A DNA stretch of 64,000 nucleotides from Nostocales cyanobacterium HT-58-2 (GCA_002163975.1 CP019636.1:2987001-3051000), one strand, 5' to 3'. Shown: positions 18,980 through 28,682, counted from the stretch's first letter. Program-made: numbers and translations. The notes: a model not told the origin generated them from the letters alone.

Positions 18980-19370
18980 TGATAGCATCCATGCAAGACT
19001 TGTAAAAATTGAGATATCGAAAAGTACTATGTTTTCATAATGATGATTCCACGTCTTATTCTAACTGGTAATCACACAGACAACAGGGAAACAATAGCAA
19101 AATTTTCCTATCTCTACCCCTCTCCTAAAAATTATTCTCTTTTGTTAAAACAGGGTATTAGTATAGTAATTTGGTTAATATGCTTACTAATGTGTCAGTC
19201 TAAAAAAATAAACAATGTCTGTAGACAGATGACTAACCTTGTGTTTTAATGTTAATCGATAGCTTCCTTTGAAAGTTAGACAGTTACAACTATCTATCAA
19301 ACTGTTAACAGATCATCGCGAAGTGCTCTAACAATTTTGAAATTGCACAATTAAGTATCAATAGACAAAA

Positions 19371-19448
19371 TGTAGGATGGGCATTACCCACTAATGTTGT
19401 TAATCGTTCGCAATGCCTATCCCACGGGATGTTCAAAATCATCCTACA
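19371..19448. repeat. GTAGGATG-type inverted-repeat element, copy 1
   Basis: Begins TGTAGGATG (19371-19379) and ends with its reverse complement CATCCTACA (19440-19448). No open frame inside. Same ends as the elements at 28683-28793, 31632-31692 and 49361-49437. It looks like a MITE- or REP-type element. Confidence 0.7.
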
Positions 19449-19669
19449 GACATTAGACAAACATCAAAGTTTAAAATTCTGTTGAATCAGAGCATTTTTT
19501 AATGACAATATCAAATCGGAACAGTCCTAGTCAGTCTTAGACAAAATTAAAAGAGACTACATCAATAGAATAGGTAGGATTGTGTCCATATAGTCGGCAT
19601 CCTGTCAATGCGTCAGTCCTAGCAAATTACAACAAAAGTAGTTATTTACTTCTAGGGAGAATATAAAGC

Positions 19670-20674
19670 ATGCTCCAAGTCATGGATACATCTGTGCAAC
19701 AACAACAGAGCATACGCGAGACAATAAAAGAAGTTTTCAGACAAATGTTTGATAACGTCTGCCAGACTATTGAACAATTAGATGGTGGGAAACTTATCGA
19801 ACAGAGCTGGAACCGTGACAAAAAAGGTATCTGGATAGCTGGCGAGAGTAGTGAGGACACAATATATATTGACCGTGCTTTGCACAATGGCAATGTTTTT
19901 GAAAAAGTGGGAATCAACTATGTGGCAATGGAGGGTAAATTACCTCCTGGAATGACTTTACACAAATCAGGAGCTCTTGCAACAAAAGAAACAGATCACA
20001 TAAGTGACAACAAAAGTACCCCTTTCTTTGCCACAGGTAGCAGCTTTGTTATCCATCCTTATAATCCGATGGCACCTACCGCTCATGTAAACTACCGCTA
20101 TTTCCAAATTGGTGATGGTACAGAGCCTGGTTACTGGTGGTTTGGCGGTGGTGCAGACCTCACACCAGCCTATCTTTTTGAGGAAGATGCGGTTCATTTT
20201 CATAGGGTGCATAAAGAAGTTTGCGACAAGCATGACCCCTCTTATTACCCACTTTTTAAAAAGGGGTGTGATGAGTACTTTCATTTGTCACATCGTGGTG
20301 AAAGCCGAGGTATTGGTGGAATTTTCTTTGACCACTTAAACGATCGCACTGTAGAAGAACTTCTTTCATTTGTTACAGACTGTACCAAGGCTTTTCTCCC
20401 TGCCTATATACCGATTGTGGAAAGACGCAAGGATATGGTCTTCACAGAAGAGAACAAATACTGGCAACATCTTGTTCGTGGACGATATGTGGAGTTTATC
20501 CTAACCTCGGATCGCGGTACTCGCTTTGGTCTAGCAAGCGGTATGGTTAATGCGCAGAGTGTGTTTAACTGTATGCCTCCTGCAGTCTGCTGGAAATATG
20601 ACGACCAACCTGCTTCTGATAGCAATGAGGCAATGCTTAGAGAAGTCCTAAAAAATCCTCGAGAGTGGCTGTAA
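19670..20674 (+). CDS. hemF: Aerobic coproporphyrinogen III oxidase paralogue
   Basis: 334 residues, normal HemF length; an AGGGAG ribosome binding site lies about 10 bp before the ATG. HemF uses O2 to turn two propionates of coproporphyrinogen III into vinyls. Family blocks are clear: FFATGSSFVIHPYNPMAPTA, HVNYRYFQ, WWFGGGADLTPAYLFEEDA, HFHR, RGIGGIFFD, and DKHDPSYYPLFKKGCDEYF. The C-terminal substrate region is unusual. The normal YVEFNLVYDRGT is YVEFILTSDRGT, and the TGG(R/N)xESILMSLPP block has become SGMVNAQSVFNCMPP. It heads a cluster with hemA and hemC and is probably a dedicated secondary-metabolism copy with altered substrate handling (inference). The housekeeping hemF should be elsewhere. 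Confidence 0.93.
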   Translation: MLQVMDTSVQQQQSIRETIKEVFRQMFDNVCQTIEQLDGGKLIEQSWNRDKKGIWIAGESSEDTIYIDRALHNGNVFEKVGINYVAMEGKLPPGMTLHKSGALATKETDHISDNKSTPFFATGSSFVIHPYNPMAPTAHVNYRYFQIGDGTEPGYWWFGGGADLTPAYLFEEDAVHFHRVHKEVCDKHDPSYYPLFKKGCDEYFHLSHRGESRGIGGIFFDHLNDRTVEELLSFVTDCTKAFLPAYIPIVERRKDMVFTEENKYWQHLVRGRYVEFILTSDRGTRFGLASGMVNAQSVFNCMPPAVCWKYDDQPASDSNEAMLREVLKNPREWL

Positions 20675-21059
20675 ATTGTCGGATACTGAGACTTCTTGAG
20701 AATGATAGCAACAAGAATAGAAAAAAGTAAGTATAGACAATGAAATCGGCATTAGTGACATGAGGGGAGCATAAATGCTGAACATGAGGCTATCAAAAGA
20801 CAAAAGTAGGTTCACAAATCGACTCAAAAACTCCAAAAAGCTGTTGCAGGGAATGAAAGACAACGTTATTGCTGAAAAGACAAAACAACACAGGCTTACG
20901 ATGAGCGAACCTGAAATTGACATTGCATTGACTTGCTGTCATGTTTGCAGATATGCCCTTTTAGCACTCATTTTGCTTTACATGTACTCAAGCACATGAA
21001 GTTGACTGGCAGGCGTTGCTTGCTGTTTGTCATGGGTATAGAAAAAAGGAGAACAAAAA
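20675..21059. other. Gap between hemF and the next cluster gene
   Basis: 385 bp. Short frames on both strands show no family signature or ribosome binding site. An AAGGAG site near 21046-21052 serves the next gene. An internal promoter is possible. Confidence 0.4.
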
Positions 21060-21683
21060 ATGGAAAAGATGGGTGCAGGCGACTTACGAATGGAAGATCT
21101 CCTGAATATAAATGAATCAAAAGCTCTGAATTTGTTTCGGAATAGATTCATAAGATACAAGAAACTGGCAGCAGAAATGGGAGATGAAGCTGCTTTTGAA
21201 AAAATGATGGAAAAATATCCTGATCAGCAGAAGGCATTGATGGGTGCTTTCATTGATAATGCCACCTTAGCCGAAGGCTTCAAGAAACCTATTCCCCTAC
21301 TGCGGATGATGGGCTTCGTCACAGAAATAGTAGATATTTCCCAGAACGAAGTAGACGCTACACTTGAAATTCAAAGGGTTTGTCCAGCTTTATCAATTGC
21401 TAAAGAGTATGGTTTTGAAACCCCTTGTTATCTCCTGTGTGAGATGGAACAAGAGGCAGCCAGAAGAGCTTTTCCTGGTATGAAGGCTTCAATTCTCAGT
21501 AAACAAGCTGAAGGTGCCTGCGTGTGTGTCTTTAAGTATGAAAGACCAGCGCAAACAGCGACAAAATCAGTCAAAAATACACCAACCATTTTCTCCCAAG
21601 TCCTTGGTCTAGTTCAAGCAGTTCCCGTCATGCTTCAAATTGGCTTGAAGATGCTCAAGATTCGTGTCTCAAAATTGAGTTGA
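21060..21683 (+). CDS. ATC-hydrolase / V4R-like small-ligand-binding protein
   Basis: 207 residues; AAGGAG ribosome binding site 8 bp before the ATG. The pattern RVCPALSIAKEYGFETPCYL, LCEMEQEAARRAFPG and EGACVCVFKYER resembles the C-terminal half of the L-2-amino-thiazoline-4-carboxylate hydrolase family (PF14196). That fold is related to V4R domains such as BchJ, which bind tetrapyrrole intermediates in bacteriochlorophyll synthesis. The Cys residues in CPAL, CYLLCE and CVCVF could bind metal or ligand. No transmembrane helix. Between hemF and an FAD oxidase in the tetrapyrrole cluster, a role in binding or modifying a macrocycle intermediate is a reasonable guess only. Confidence 0.65.
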   Translation: MEKMGAGDLRMEDLLNINESKALNLFRNRFIRYKKLAAEMGDEAAFEKMMEKYPDQQKALMGAFIDNATLAEGFKKPIPLLRMMGFVTEIVDISQNEVDATLEIQRVCPALSIAKEYGFETPCYLLCEMEQEAARRAFPGMKASILSKQAEGACVCVFKYERPAQTATKSVKNTPTIFSQVLGLVQAVPVMLQIGLKMLKIRVSKLS

Positions 21684-21736
21684 AATGGTCGTTTTGGGCA
21701 ATCCATACTTTATTGCTGTTGTCGGAGTGAATCGTT

Positions 21737-23161
21737 ATGAACAGCATCATCTTGGATCTAAAACAGATCATTGAAGGTGAAGTTAGCGAAACAGAAGAAG
21801 ATTTACTAGCAGTTTCTCAAGATTTTGGCGGTATCATTCAAAAACAGCCTCAAGTTGTTGTCCGTCCTCAAAGTTCCATTGATGTTGCTAAAGCAGTCAA
21901 GTATGCTGCCGATAAAGAGTTAACAATTTCTTCACGGGCTTCAGGGCATACCTTGAGTGGACAATCTTTGAATCAAGGCGGAATTCTCTTAGATATGAGG
22001 GGGCTCAATCAAATTCATGAGTTTCGCCCAGATTGCTTGTGGTTCAAAGCTGATGCTGGTGTGACTTGGAAACAGGTTGTTGATGTTTCGATACCTCATG
22101 GAGTAATTCCTCCTGTTTTGACGAATAACTTTGACGTCACCTTAGGAGGAACTCATTGTGCAGCTGGTGTAGGTGTAAACTCCTTTCGTTATGGAACTCA
22201 AGCTGACAATTGTCTGGGTTTGGAAGTTGTCACCGGAACTGGGGATGTAGTTTGGTGTACGCCAGAACAGAACAGCGAACTTTTTTATCACGTTCTTTGC
22301 GGTTATGGTCAGTTTGGCGTCATCACCCAGATACAACATCGGCTCAAACGATACCGACCTTTTACCCGCACCTATTTCCTTTGCTATGACGACCTAGATT
22401 TACTCTTGAATGACGAACGTCTCCTTGTATTGGAGGATCGTGTAGATTCGTTAGTATCTTTGTTTTCTCCATGTGTACTTGGAGTGTCGAGGACTGGAGA
22501 AAATGGCATAAGACCTCTGATTGAATGGTTTTACAGATTGCAGATTACCCTGGAAGTGGATTCTGTCAACGATATTCATGAAGAAGAACTTCTCTCAAGC
22601 TTGAATTTTTATCGTCATATATATACAGAAGACCTTAGCTTTGAGAAGTTTGTTCAACCATTAGTACAAGTCCCTCATCTTCCAGGGACTGCTAACCCTT
22701 GGATAGACGTGCTCTTGCCAGCTTCAGCAGCAAAAGAATATATCGAAACAGCGCTCAAGCGCATACCTTCTTTTATTGACTTCAGGAATACACCCGTGGG
22801 TTCCTTTTCTATGGTGACTCGCAATAGCAATATGCCTATGTTCCCTCTACCTGAAGAAGAATTTGTTATTGGGTTTGGAATGTATCCCACCGTTCCTAAG
22901 TCCCAGGTTCAACCTGTCGTAGAACAGTTAAATCAACTGACCGACCTAAGTTTACAAATGGGTGGCAAAAGGTATATAGCGAGTTGGGTAGAATTCGACC
23001 TTCCACGATGGCGGCTTCAATTTGGTGATCACTGGAGCAAAGTCAATGAGATGAAGAGGAAATATGACCCCAAGGGGATACTGCACCCTGGCTTTTTTCA
23101 GTATGAACAGCCTCACCAAACCAATTTGAGCAGTACTAAGACTTACACATTGACAAAGTAA
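21737..23161 (+). CDS. FAD-linked oxidase, VAO/BBE type
   Basis: 474 residues, starting 53 bp after the previous gene. The PCMH-type FAD domain is clear: VVVRPQSSIDVAKAVKYAAD, the SRASGHTLSGQS loop whose His can bind FAD covalently, and LGGTHCAAGVGVNSFRYGTQ followed by DNCLGLEVVTGTGDVV. The C-terminus (YDPKGILHPGFFQY) matches the end of cytokinin-dehydrogenase/BBE-like oxidases. No signal peptide. In this cluster it could oxidise a ring or meso position of a reduced tetrapyrrole, or an alcohol on the sugar; the substrate is not predictable. Confidence 0.88.
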   Translation: MNSIILDLKQIIEGEVSETEEDLLAVSQDFGGIIQKQPQVVVRPQSSIDVAKAVKYAADKELTISSRASGHTLSGQSLNQGGILLDMRGLNQIHEFRPDCLWFKADAGVTWKQVVDVSIPHGVIPPVLTNNFDVTLGGTHCAAGVGVNSFRYGTQADNCLGLEVVTGTGDVVWCTPEQNSELFYHVLCGYGQFGVITQIQHRLKRYRPFTRTYFLCYDDLDLLLNDERLLVLEDRVDSLVSLFSPCVLGVSRTGENGIRPLIEWFYRLQITLEVDSVNDIHEEELLSSLNFYRHIYTEDLSFEKFVQPLVQVPHLPGTANPWIDVLLPASAAKEYIETALKRIPSFIDFRNTPVGSFSMVTRNSNMPMFPLPEEEFVIGFGMYPTVPKSQVQPVVEQLNQLTDLSLQMGGKRYIASWVEFDLPRWRLQFGDHWSKVNEMKRKYDPKGILHPGFFQYEQPHQTNLSSTKTYTLTK

Positions 23162-23265
23162 ACAAGATTAGAAAATAGAGTACTCATCATAGGACGACTT
23201 TTGAAATTTCCACGTCCTAAACAGTTTATTTGTCCACCTGACATTCATTGATAAATAGCACTACC

Positions 23266-24779
23266 ATGAACAACATCAGCCGGAAACTTAGTCCTAGTGA
23301 AAAACTTTTTCATATCCCTCAAAATCCTGACGGAGCTATGATTATGGCATTTGTTGCTCGGATAGAAGGTGCAATAACACCCGATATTATGCAACAGGCT
23401 CTGCATTTTGTGCAAAAGCGTCATTTAACGCTTCAAATCCATATCGTTGAATTGCCAGATGGTTCTTATTTTCAATCACAAGGGACACCAGAAATTCCCT
23501 TACGTGTCATAGATAAACAATATGAGAATCAATGGATTGAAATTGCAGAAAATGAAATACACCAACCATTTCCAAATCCGTCTTTGTGGCTCGTTGTTTC
23601 GTTGTGTCTGCGAATATCTGTATGAGTTGATAATATGAGACAAGTGCAGCAAGTGCACAATTACGTGAAATTGCAGATAATGAAATACACCAACCATTTC
23701 CTGTCAGCGAAGGTCCTCTTTGTCGGGTAACTTTTGTTCGTTCTTCTGAAAGTCATGGTATCAGTGAAATTATAGTAGCAATGCATCATATTATCTGTGA
23801 TGCAATATCAGGATTGCATTTTATCGACCATCTGTTGTCTTATTGTCAGAAAATTATGGCTGGCGAACAGATATCTGAAGTCGCTACAATGAAAACATTT
23901 CCAAGCTTTGAAGAGCTACTAAGTCACAGTTCTCTTAGTAACAATAATGTTGAGAAGGCTCCAGGAAACTTTCACCAAGCAATTCAACCACCGTTAATTA
24001 CTGAGTTTTTCGAGTCTCAAACGTCCCTAAGCGAGCTTCATACCTATTTTTTAACGCGAAGTCTTAGTCAGGAGATGACTGTTAATTTGAAAAACCGTTG
24101 TAGACAAGAGGGAACAACGGTACATGGTGCTTTGTGTGCAGCAATGTTATTTGCAGCCGCAAAAATTGCTCATGTTGATACGCCAGTAAATTTGTCCTGC
24201 GCTTCAAGTGTCAGTTTACGAAAATATTGTGAACCTCAAGTACCAGACGACTACTTGGCTTGCGTATCAGATGCTATGTCATACACTCACACCTTGGAAA
24301 AAAATACCTCTTTCTGGGATTTAGCGCGAGAAACCAAATCAAAAATTATTGATGCTATTAACAGCAAAACATTTGTTAATAGTGCAGAAGAACAGTCTGA
24401 GGATGTTCCAGATTTTACTCAAAATGAGCAATTTAGAGAAATAATGCAACGACTCATGGGGCGATATGCTTCAGTATTTATTGCAAATCCTGGACAACTT
24501 AAAATTGCAGGTAAGTATGACGTAGTTAAAATTAAAGAGTTATACTTACCAATAGGCTTTCATCTAGCTGGTCCTTGTTTTGGACTCAAAGTAGTGACTT
24601 TACATGAACAGATGTTTTTTACTTTTTCTTATGTAGAACCTCTGATAAGTAAGAAAACATCAGAAATTTTTGCCGATTCTGTTATAGACATCATCCATCA
24701 AGCTTGTCTGCCTCAATCTTTTGATTTGAGTGAAATAAATAAGACAGAAAAAGAAAATGTTGATCTACTAAAAGCTTAA
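23266..24779 (+). pseudogene. Condensation-domain/PapA-like acyltransferase, interrupted by a 128-bp insertion
   Basis: The first part (from ATG 23266) reads MNNISRKLSPSEKLFHIPQN and stops at 23625. The second, open from about 23700 to 24779, contains the catalytic motif HHIICDAIS (HHxxxD). The two are in different frames. A 35-bp direct repeat (one mismatch) at 23539-23573 and 23667-23701 brackets the break. Removing one repeat unit of 128 bp restores one frame that reads ...EIHQPFPVSEGPLCRV...AMHHIICD, exactly the layout of condensation-domain acyltransferases (EIxxPFxxxxGPL then HHxxxD). The intact protein would have about 460 residues and transfer an acyl group from CoA to an alcohol. The likely substrate here is a sugar hydroxyl on the tetrapyrrole (inference). 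As it stands the gene should be inactive unless the repeat is excised. Confidence 0.85.
23539..23701. repeat. 35-bp direct repeats flanking the frame-breaking insertion
   Basis: GAAATTGCAG(A/T)AATGAAAT and the following ACACCAACCATTTCC occur at 23539-23573 and again at 23667-23701, differing at one base. The 93 bp between them shows no mobile-element ends. The distance from copy to copy is 128 bp (3n+2), which shifts the acyltransferase frame. Confidence 0.9.
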
Positions 24780-24855
24780 TAATTCTCAAGTGAGATTTCA
24801 ATTTTCCCCATTTCCCTAATTAGTCCTCATTACGGGTTAGCAAGAGGAAACAATC

Positions 24856-26160
24856 ATGAATATCATAGTTGTGGGTCTGAGTCATAGGACAGCATCGGTA
24901 GAAATTCGGGAAAAGCTGAGCATTCCAGAAACAAAGGTTGAAAGTGCGATCGCCCACTTGCTTAAGCTACCCCATATCAAAGAAGTTGCAATTATTAGTA
25001 CTTGTAACCGACTAGAAATTTATGCAGTTACTCAAGAAATTCAAGAGGGAGTAGAAGAAATTAGCCACTTTCTCTCAGAAGTTGGTCAAATTCCTCGCTA
25101 TCAGCTGCAACAACACTTATTTATCCTACTCAATGAGGAAGCCATACGGCATCTGATTCGTGTTGCTGCTGGCTTAGAAAGCCTAGTACTGGGTGAAGGG
25201 CAAATTTCATGCCAAGTCAAACAAGCTCACAAATTGGCACAAACATATAAAGGTCTGGGAAAACTACTTGACCGCTTATTCAAATATGCACTCACTGCAA
25301 GTAAGCGAATCCGCACTGAAATTCATATTGGGACTGGTGCTGTTTCTATTAGTTCAGCAGCAGTAGAATTGGCTCAGACGAAAGTGCAAGATTTGGCAGA
25401 TTACCGCATAACTATTATTGGTGCTGGTAAGATGGCGCGTTTGTTAATACGCCATCTCTTAGCCAAAGGTGCTGTCAAAATCTCGGTTGTCAATCGCTCT
25501 CAAACAGGAGCAGAAAAATTAGCCAGTGAGTTTCCAGATACTTCACTGCAACTGTATTCTCTCTCAGAAATGATGAGTGCGATCGCCCAATCAGATATTG
25601 TCTTTACTTGCACTGCTGCTACCGAACCCATTTTAGATCGGGTAAAATTAGAAACAATACTGCCAAAACATCAGTCCTTGATGCTATTTGATATTTCTGT
25701 GCCTCGCAACGTGAGTGCAGATGTCAGTGAGTTAGAAAAAACTGAGGTTTATAACGTAGACGACTTAAAAGCAGTCGTCGCCCAAAATCAAGAAACCCGT
25801 CGTCAAATGGCACAAAAAGCAGAAGTCTTCTTAACAGAAGAAGTAGAAGCCTTTATGTTGTGGTGGCAATCACTCGCATCTGTACCTATAATGAACTGCC
25901 TGCGAAATAAAGTAGAAAATATTCGCACACAAGAGGTAGAAAAAACATTATCGCATTTAGGGACTGAATTTGCCGAAAAGCATCAAGAAGCACTGGAAGT
26001 TTTAACCAGAGGCATTATTAATAAGATTCTCCACGAACCGACTGTGCAACTGCGAACACAGAGAGATATAGAAGCCCAACGCCTTGCTCTTGAAGTTTTA
26101 CAATCGCTGTTTAACCTGGATCTTACAGAGCAATATAACTCTGTTAGTAAAACAGTATGA
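24856..26160 (+). CDS. hemA: Glutamyl-tRNA reductase (cluster paralogue)
   Basis: 434 residues, full length for HemA. It reduces glutamyl-tRNA to glutamate-1-semialdehyde with NADPH, the first committed and rate-limiting step to 5-aminolevulinate. Seen: [20 protein letters not shown], the catalytic Cys C50 in [24 protein letters not shown], the Rossmann motif [14 protein letters not shown] and the C-terminal dimerisation helices. The conserved blocks are intact, so it is probably active. As it lies among tailoring genes, this copy would raise the flow into a secondary tetrapyrrole, bypassing control of the main hemA (inference). It starts 76 bp after the broken acyltransferase. Confidence 0.95.
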   Translation: MNIIVVGLSHRTASVEIREKLSIPETKVESAIAHLLKLPHIKEVAIISTCNRLEIYAVTQEIQEGVEEISHFLSEVGQIPRYQLQQHLFILLNEEAIRHLIRVAAGLESLVLGEGQISCQVKQAHKLAQTYKGLGKLLDRLFKYALTASKRIRTEIHIGTGAVSISSAAVELAQTKVQDLADYRITIIGAGKMARLLIRHLLAKGAVKISVVNRSQTGAEKLASEFPDTSLQLYSLSEMMSAIAQSDIVFTCTAATEPILDRVKLETILPKHQSLMLFDISVPRNVSADVSELEKTEVYNVDDLKAVVAQNQETRRQMAQKAEVFLTEEVEAFMLWWQSLASVPIMNCLRNKVENIRTQEVEKTLSHLGTEFAEKHQEALEVLTRGIINKILHEPTVQLRTQRDIEAQRLALEVLQSLFNLDLTEQYNSVSKTV

Positions 26161-26317
26161 ATCTAGGACAACGACAATAACTAAAAAAATTAGCGAGAGT
26201 TTATCAAAAAATAGGGAAGAAAAATCAAAACCAAGAAAAATATAACGATTGCAAGCCAAATTTGTGATAAGCGATCACTTGTTATTCAAAACTTTATAAA
26301 AACATTAGGAGTTAAGT

Positions 26318-27382
26318 ATGTTAAAAAACTTTTGGTATGCTTGTGAATTTAGCACAGATGTGACTAACAAGCCCAAGCAAATCGTGATGTTAAATCAGAG
26401 ATTTGTTCTTTACCGCAACTCCCAAGGACAAGCGATAGTACTCAAAGACCAATGTCCACATCGGGGTGCTGCCCTATCTTTAGGCTGGGTAGAAGACAAT
26501 TGTATCCGTTGTCCCTATCATGGATGGAAATTTCAAGCTGATGGGAAATGTATTGATATTCCTGCTAATACATCTGAAACACCTATTCCCAAAAAAGCTC
26601 GCGTAGAGAGCTATCCAGTACAGGAAAAATATGGTTTTGTGTGGTTATTTTATGGGGATTTACCCGAAGCAGAACGTCCGCCAATTCCACCTCTTCCAGA
26701 ATTTGAAGACCCGACTTTGCATCGTTCTTTCTTGGACTTTCAAGTCAATACTCATTATTCTCGCGTTTTAGAAAATTCTATTGATATATCTCATTTGCCC
26801 ATAGTTCACGCTAATTCTTTTGGGGCGGGATTCCGAGAAAATCCCAGAGTAGAAGACTATGAAATTCAAGATGAAGGCTGGGGCGCAAGTGCCACAATTG
26901 CACACAAAAGTTATGCAAAGCCAAAAGGTTTGTTTAAGCACTTTGCCCGGCAAGAAAAATCAGATTTAAAGTCAAAACTTACCTTCTACTTACCCAACAT
27001 TACTAAAGTTGAGAGTAACTCTGGTCATATCAGGATTATAAACTTTGCGATTCATTTTCCTGTTGATAACAATACAACCATAAGTAAGCGAATTCTTTTT
27101 CGCAGTTTCTTCCCCTACTCTTGGTTAGACAGTATATTCCTCAAGTATTACACCAAGATTTATGCAGAAGATAGCTTAGTGAGTGAGTCTCAATATCCTA
27201 GAGTAGTACCAGCTAACTTGTCTGATGAACTCCATGTTGCTTCTGATGCTTTGCAACTTGCTTATCGTAAGCTTCATCAAAAATATGTAGCTAAGGGCTG
27301 GAGTCTGGAGTCTGATCAAAGACAATCAGAAAATTTGAATGGGCATTCAGCGGTACCTTCTTCTACTTTATTGAATGTCTAG
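26318..27382 (+). CDS. Rieske non-heme iron oxygenase, PaO-like (copy 1)
   Basis: 354 residues; AGGAG ribosome binding site before the ATG. The Rieske cluster motif is C46-P-H48-x16-C65-x2-H68. The mononuclear iron site is D156-x2-H159-x4-H164 (DISHLPIVH). The C-terminal part is of the pheophorbide a oxygenase (PaO)/Tic55/chlorophyllide oxygenase group, whose members oxidise tetrapyrroles with electrons from ferredoxin. Unlike the plant enzymes it has no obvious C-terminal membrane helix. The first 120 residues are almost the same as those of the next gene, after which the two differ strongly. Confidence 0.93.
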   Translation: MLKNFWYACEFSTDVTNKPKQIVMLNQRFVLYRNSQGQAIVLKDQCPHRGAALSLGWVEDNCIRCPYHGWKFQADGKCIDIPANTSETPIPKKARVESYPVQEKYGFVWLFYGDLPEAERPPIPPLPEFEDPTLHRSFLDFQVNTHYSRVLENSIDISHLPIVHANSFGAGFRENPRVEDYEIQDEGWGASATIAHKSYAKPKGLFKHFARQEKSDLKSKLTFYLPNITKVESNSGHIRIINFAIHFPVDNNTTISKRILFRSFFPYSWLDSIFLKYYTKIYAEDSLVSESQYPRVVPANLSDELHVASDALQLAYRKLHQKYVAKGWSLESDQRQSENLNGHSAVPSSTLLNV

Positions 27383-27393
27383 ATTGACATTTC

Positions 27394-27494
27394 ATACCAA
27401 TTCTCTAAATAAAAGCTACACATTGTTTATAGTAGCGCTTAAGCGCAATGACAAACCTTCTTTCATCTGTAGCTACATTTTAGAGAAATGGTAT
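27394..27494. repeat. Foldback element between the Rieske genes
   Basis: ATACCAATTCTCTAAA (from 27394) is matched by TTTAGAGAAATGGTAT (to 27494). The inner arms AGCTACA/TGTAGCT also pair, and the centre holds GCGCTTAAGCGC. About 100 bp with no open frame. Similar ATACC...GGTAT foldbacks occur at 56553-56651. Confidence 0.75.
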
Positions 27495-27558
27495 TAGCTT
27501 TGAATGAACTTAGCATTCAATGACTAAGTTAACTTTACTAAAAATGTAGGAGATAGAA

Positions 27559-28626
27559 ATGTTGAAGAACTTTTGGTACGCCTGTGAATTTAGCACAGAA
27601 GTAACTAACAAGCCCAAGCAAATCGTGATGTTAGATCAAAGATTTGTCCTTTACCGCGATTCTCAAGGACAAGTGGTAGCACTCAAAGACCAGTGTCCTC
27701 ATCGAGGTGCTGCCCTTTCTTTGGGCTGGGTAGAAGATAATTGTATCCGTTGTCCGTATCATGGATGGAAATTTCAAGCTGATGGTAAATGCATTGACAT
27801 TCCTGCCAATGCACCTGAAACGCCAATCCCTAAAAAAGCTCGTATACAAACTTACCCAGTGCAGGAAAAATATGGTTTTGTCTGGCTATTCTATGGGGAC
27901 TTACCAGAAGCAGAACGCCACTCCCTGCCAACTCTGCCAGAGTACTTATTCTCAACTATGCGTCCTGTTTGCCATTCGGCTATAGAACCTGCTAACTATG
28001 CCCGGCTTATAGAAGCAAATATTGACTTTGCCCATGTCATCGCTATCCATAGGAAATCTTTTGGTCAGAGGGTTCCACTGGATAAAAGTATTAGATATCA
28101 AGTTGAGGAAGACGACTGGAGCGCAGTTGCTCAATTTACATATGATTCTTTAGGTAGCTCAAGAAGTGTGTTGAACTTCTTACTGGGTGGACGCCCACAG
28201 TTGACGGTAAGATTGAGCTTTTACCTGCCTAACGTTACCTTAGCTGAAATTAACGTAGGCGGAGATGGTAGGTTTGCTATCAAGTTCGGGATTTTAGTTG
28301 CCTTCTTTCCAATTGATGAAAACACGACTTCTGCCAAACGTGTTTTGTATCGCAATATGTTAAAACAACCTTGGCTCGATGGTTTGGTTCAAAAGCTCGA
28401 CTATAAACTTGCTCACGAAGATACCGTCGTCGTCGAATCTTTAGACTCTCAAACAATGCCCAAAATATCAGAAGAACTTCACGTTGCAGCTGATGCTTTA
28501 GCTCTTGCTTATCGCAAGCTTCGGCAAAAGTATTTGGCAAAGGGTTGGGGTCTGGAGCCGTCTGAAAGCAAATCAGCTTATTCAAATGGACATTTCACAC
28601 AACCATTAACTTCATTGCTGAGCTAA
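27559..28626 (+). CDS. Rieske non-heme iron oxygenase, PaO-like (copy 2)
   Basis: 355 residues; TAGGAG ribosome binding site about 8 bp before the ATG. The Rieske ligands are at the same positions as in copy 1 (C46, H48, C65, H68) and the iron site is D156-x2-H159-x4-H164 (DFAHVIAIH). Residues 1-120 are nearly identical to copy 1, with mainly silent DNA changes. From residue 121 the sequences part sharply, so the substrate pockets should differ. The two probably oxidise different positions of the same macrocycle, sharing one electron-transfer partner (inference). Confidence 0.93.
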   Translation: MLKNFWYACEFSTEVTNKPKQIVMLDQRFVLYRDSQGQVVALKDQCPHRGAALSLGWVEDNCIRCPYHGWKFQADGKCIDIPANAPETPIPKKARIQTYPVQEKYGFVWLFYGDLPEAERHSLPTLPEYLFSTMRPVCHSAIEPANYARLIEANIDFAHVIAIHRKSFGQRVPLDKSIRYQVEEDDWSAVAQFTYDSLGSSRSVLNFLLGGRPQLTVRLSFYLPNVTLAEINVGGDGRFAIKFGILVAFFPIDENTTSAKRVLYRNMLKQPWLDGLVQKLDYKLAHEDTVVVESLDSQTMPKISEELHVAADALALAYRKLRQKYLAKGWGLEPSESKSAYSNGHFTQPLTSLLS

Positions 28627-28682
28627 ATTTTCTCTCACTGTAGGTTACGAACAGAGATTATAAGTCGCTCTGGGTGAAGAAA

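Larger units (their letters stand above)
18551..19669. other. Long intergenic region upstream of the tetrapyrrole cluster
   Basis: About 1.1 kb between divergent devB and hemF. It holds a DUF3102 gene remnant (18869-18979), a GTAGGATG-type repeat (19371-19448) and the promoter of the tetrapyrrole cluster. A small plus-strand frame near 19040-19249 has no recognisable content. Confidence 0.5.

Noticed and set aside
20775..20999. Small plus-strand frame between hemF and the next gene
   Set aside because: No family signature, no clear ribosome binding site, and overlapping frames on the other strand are equally long.
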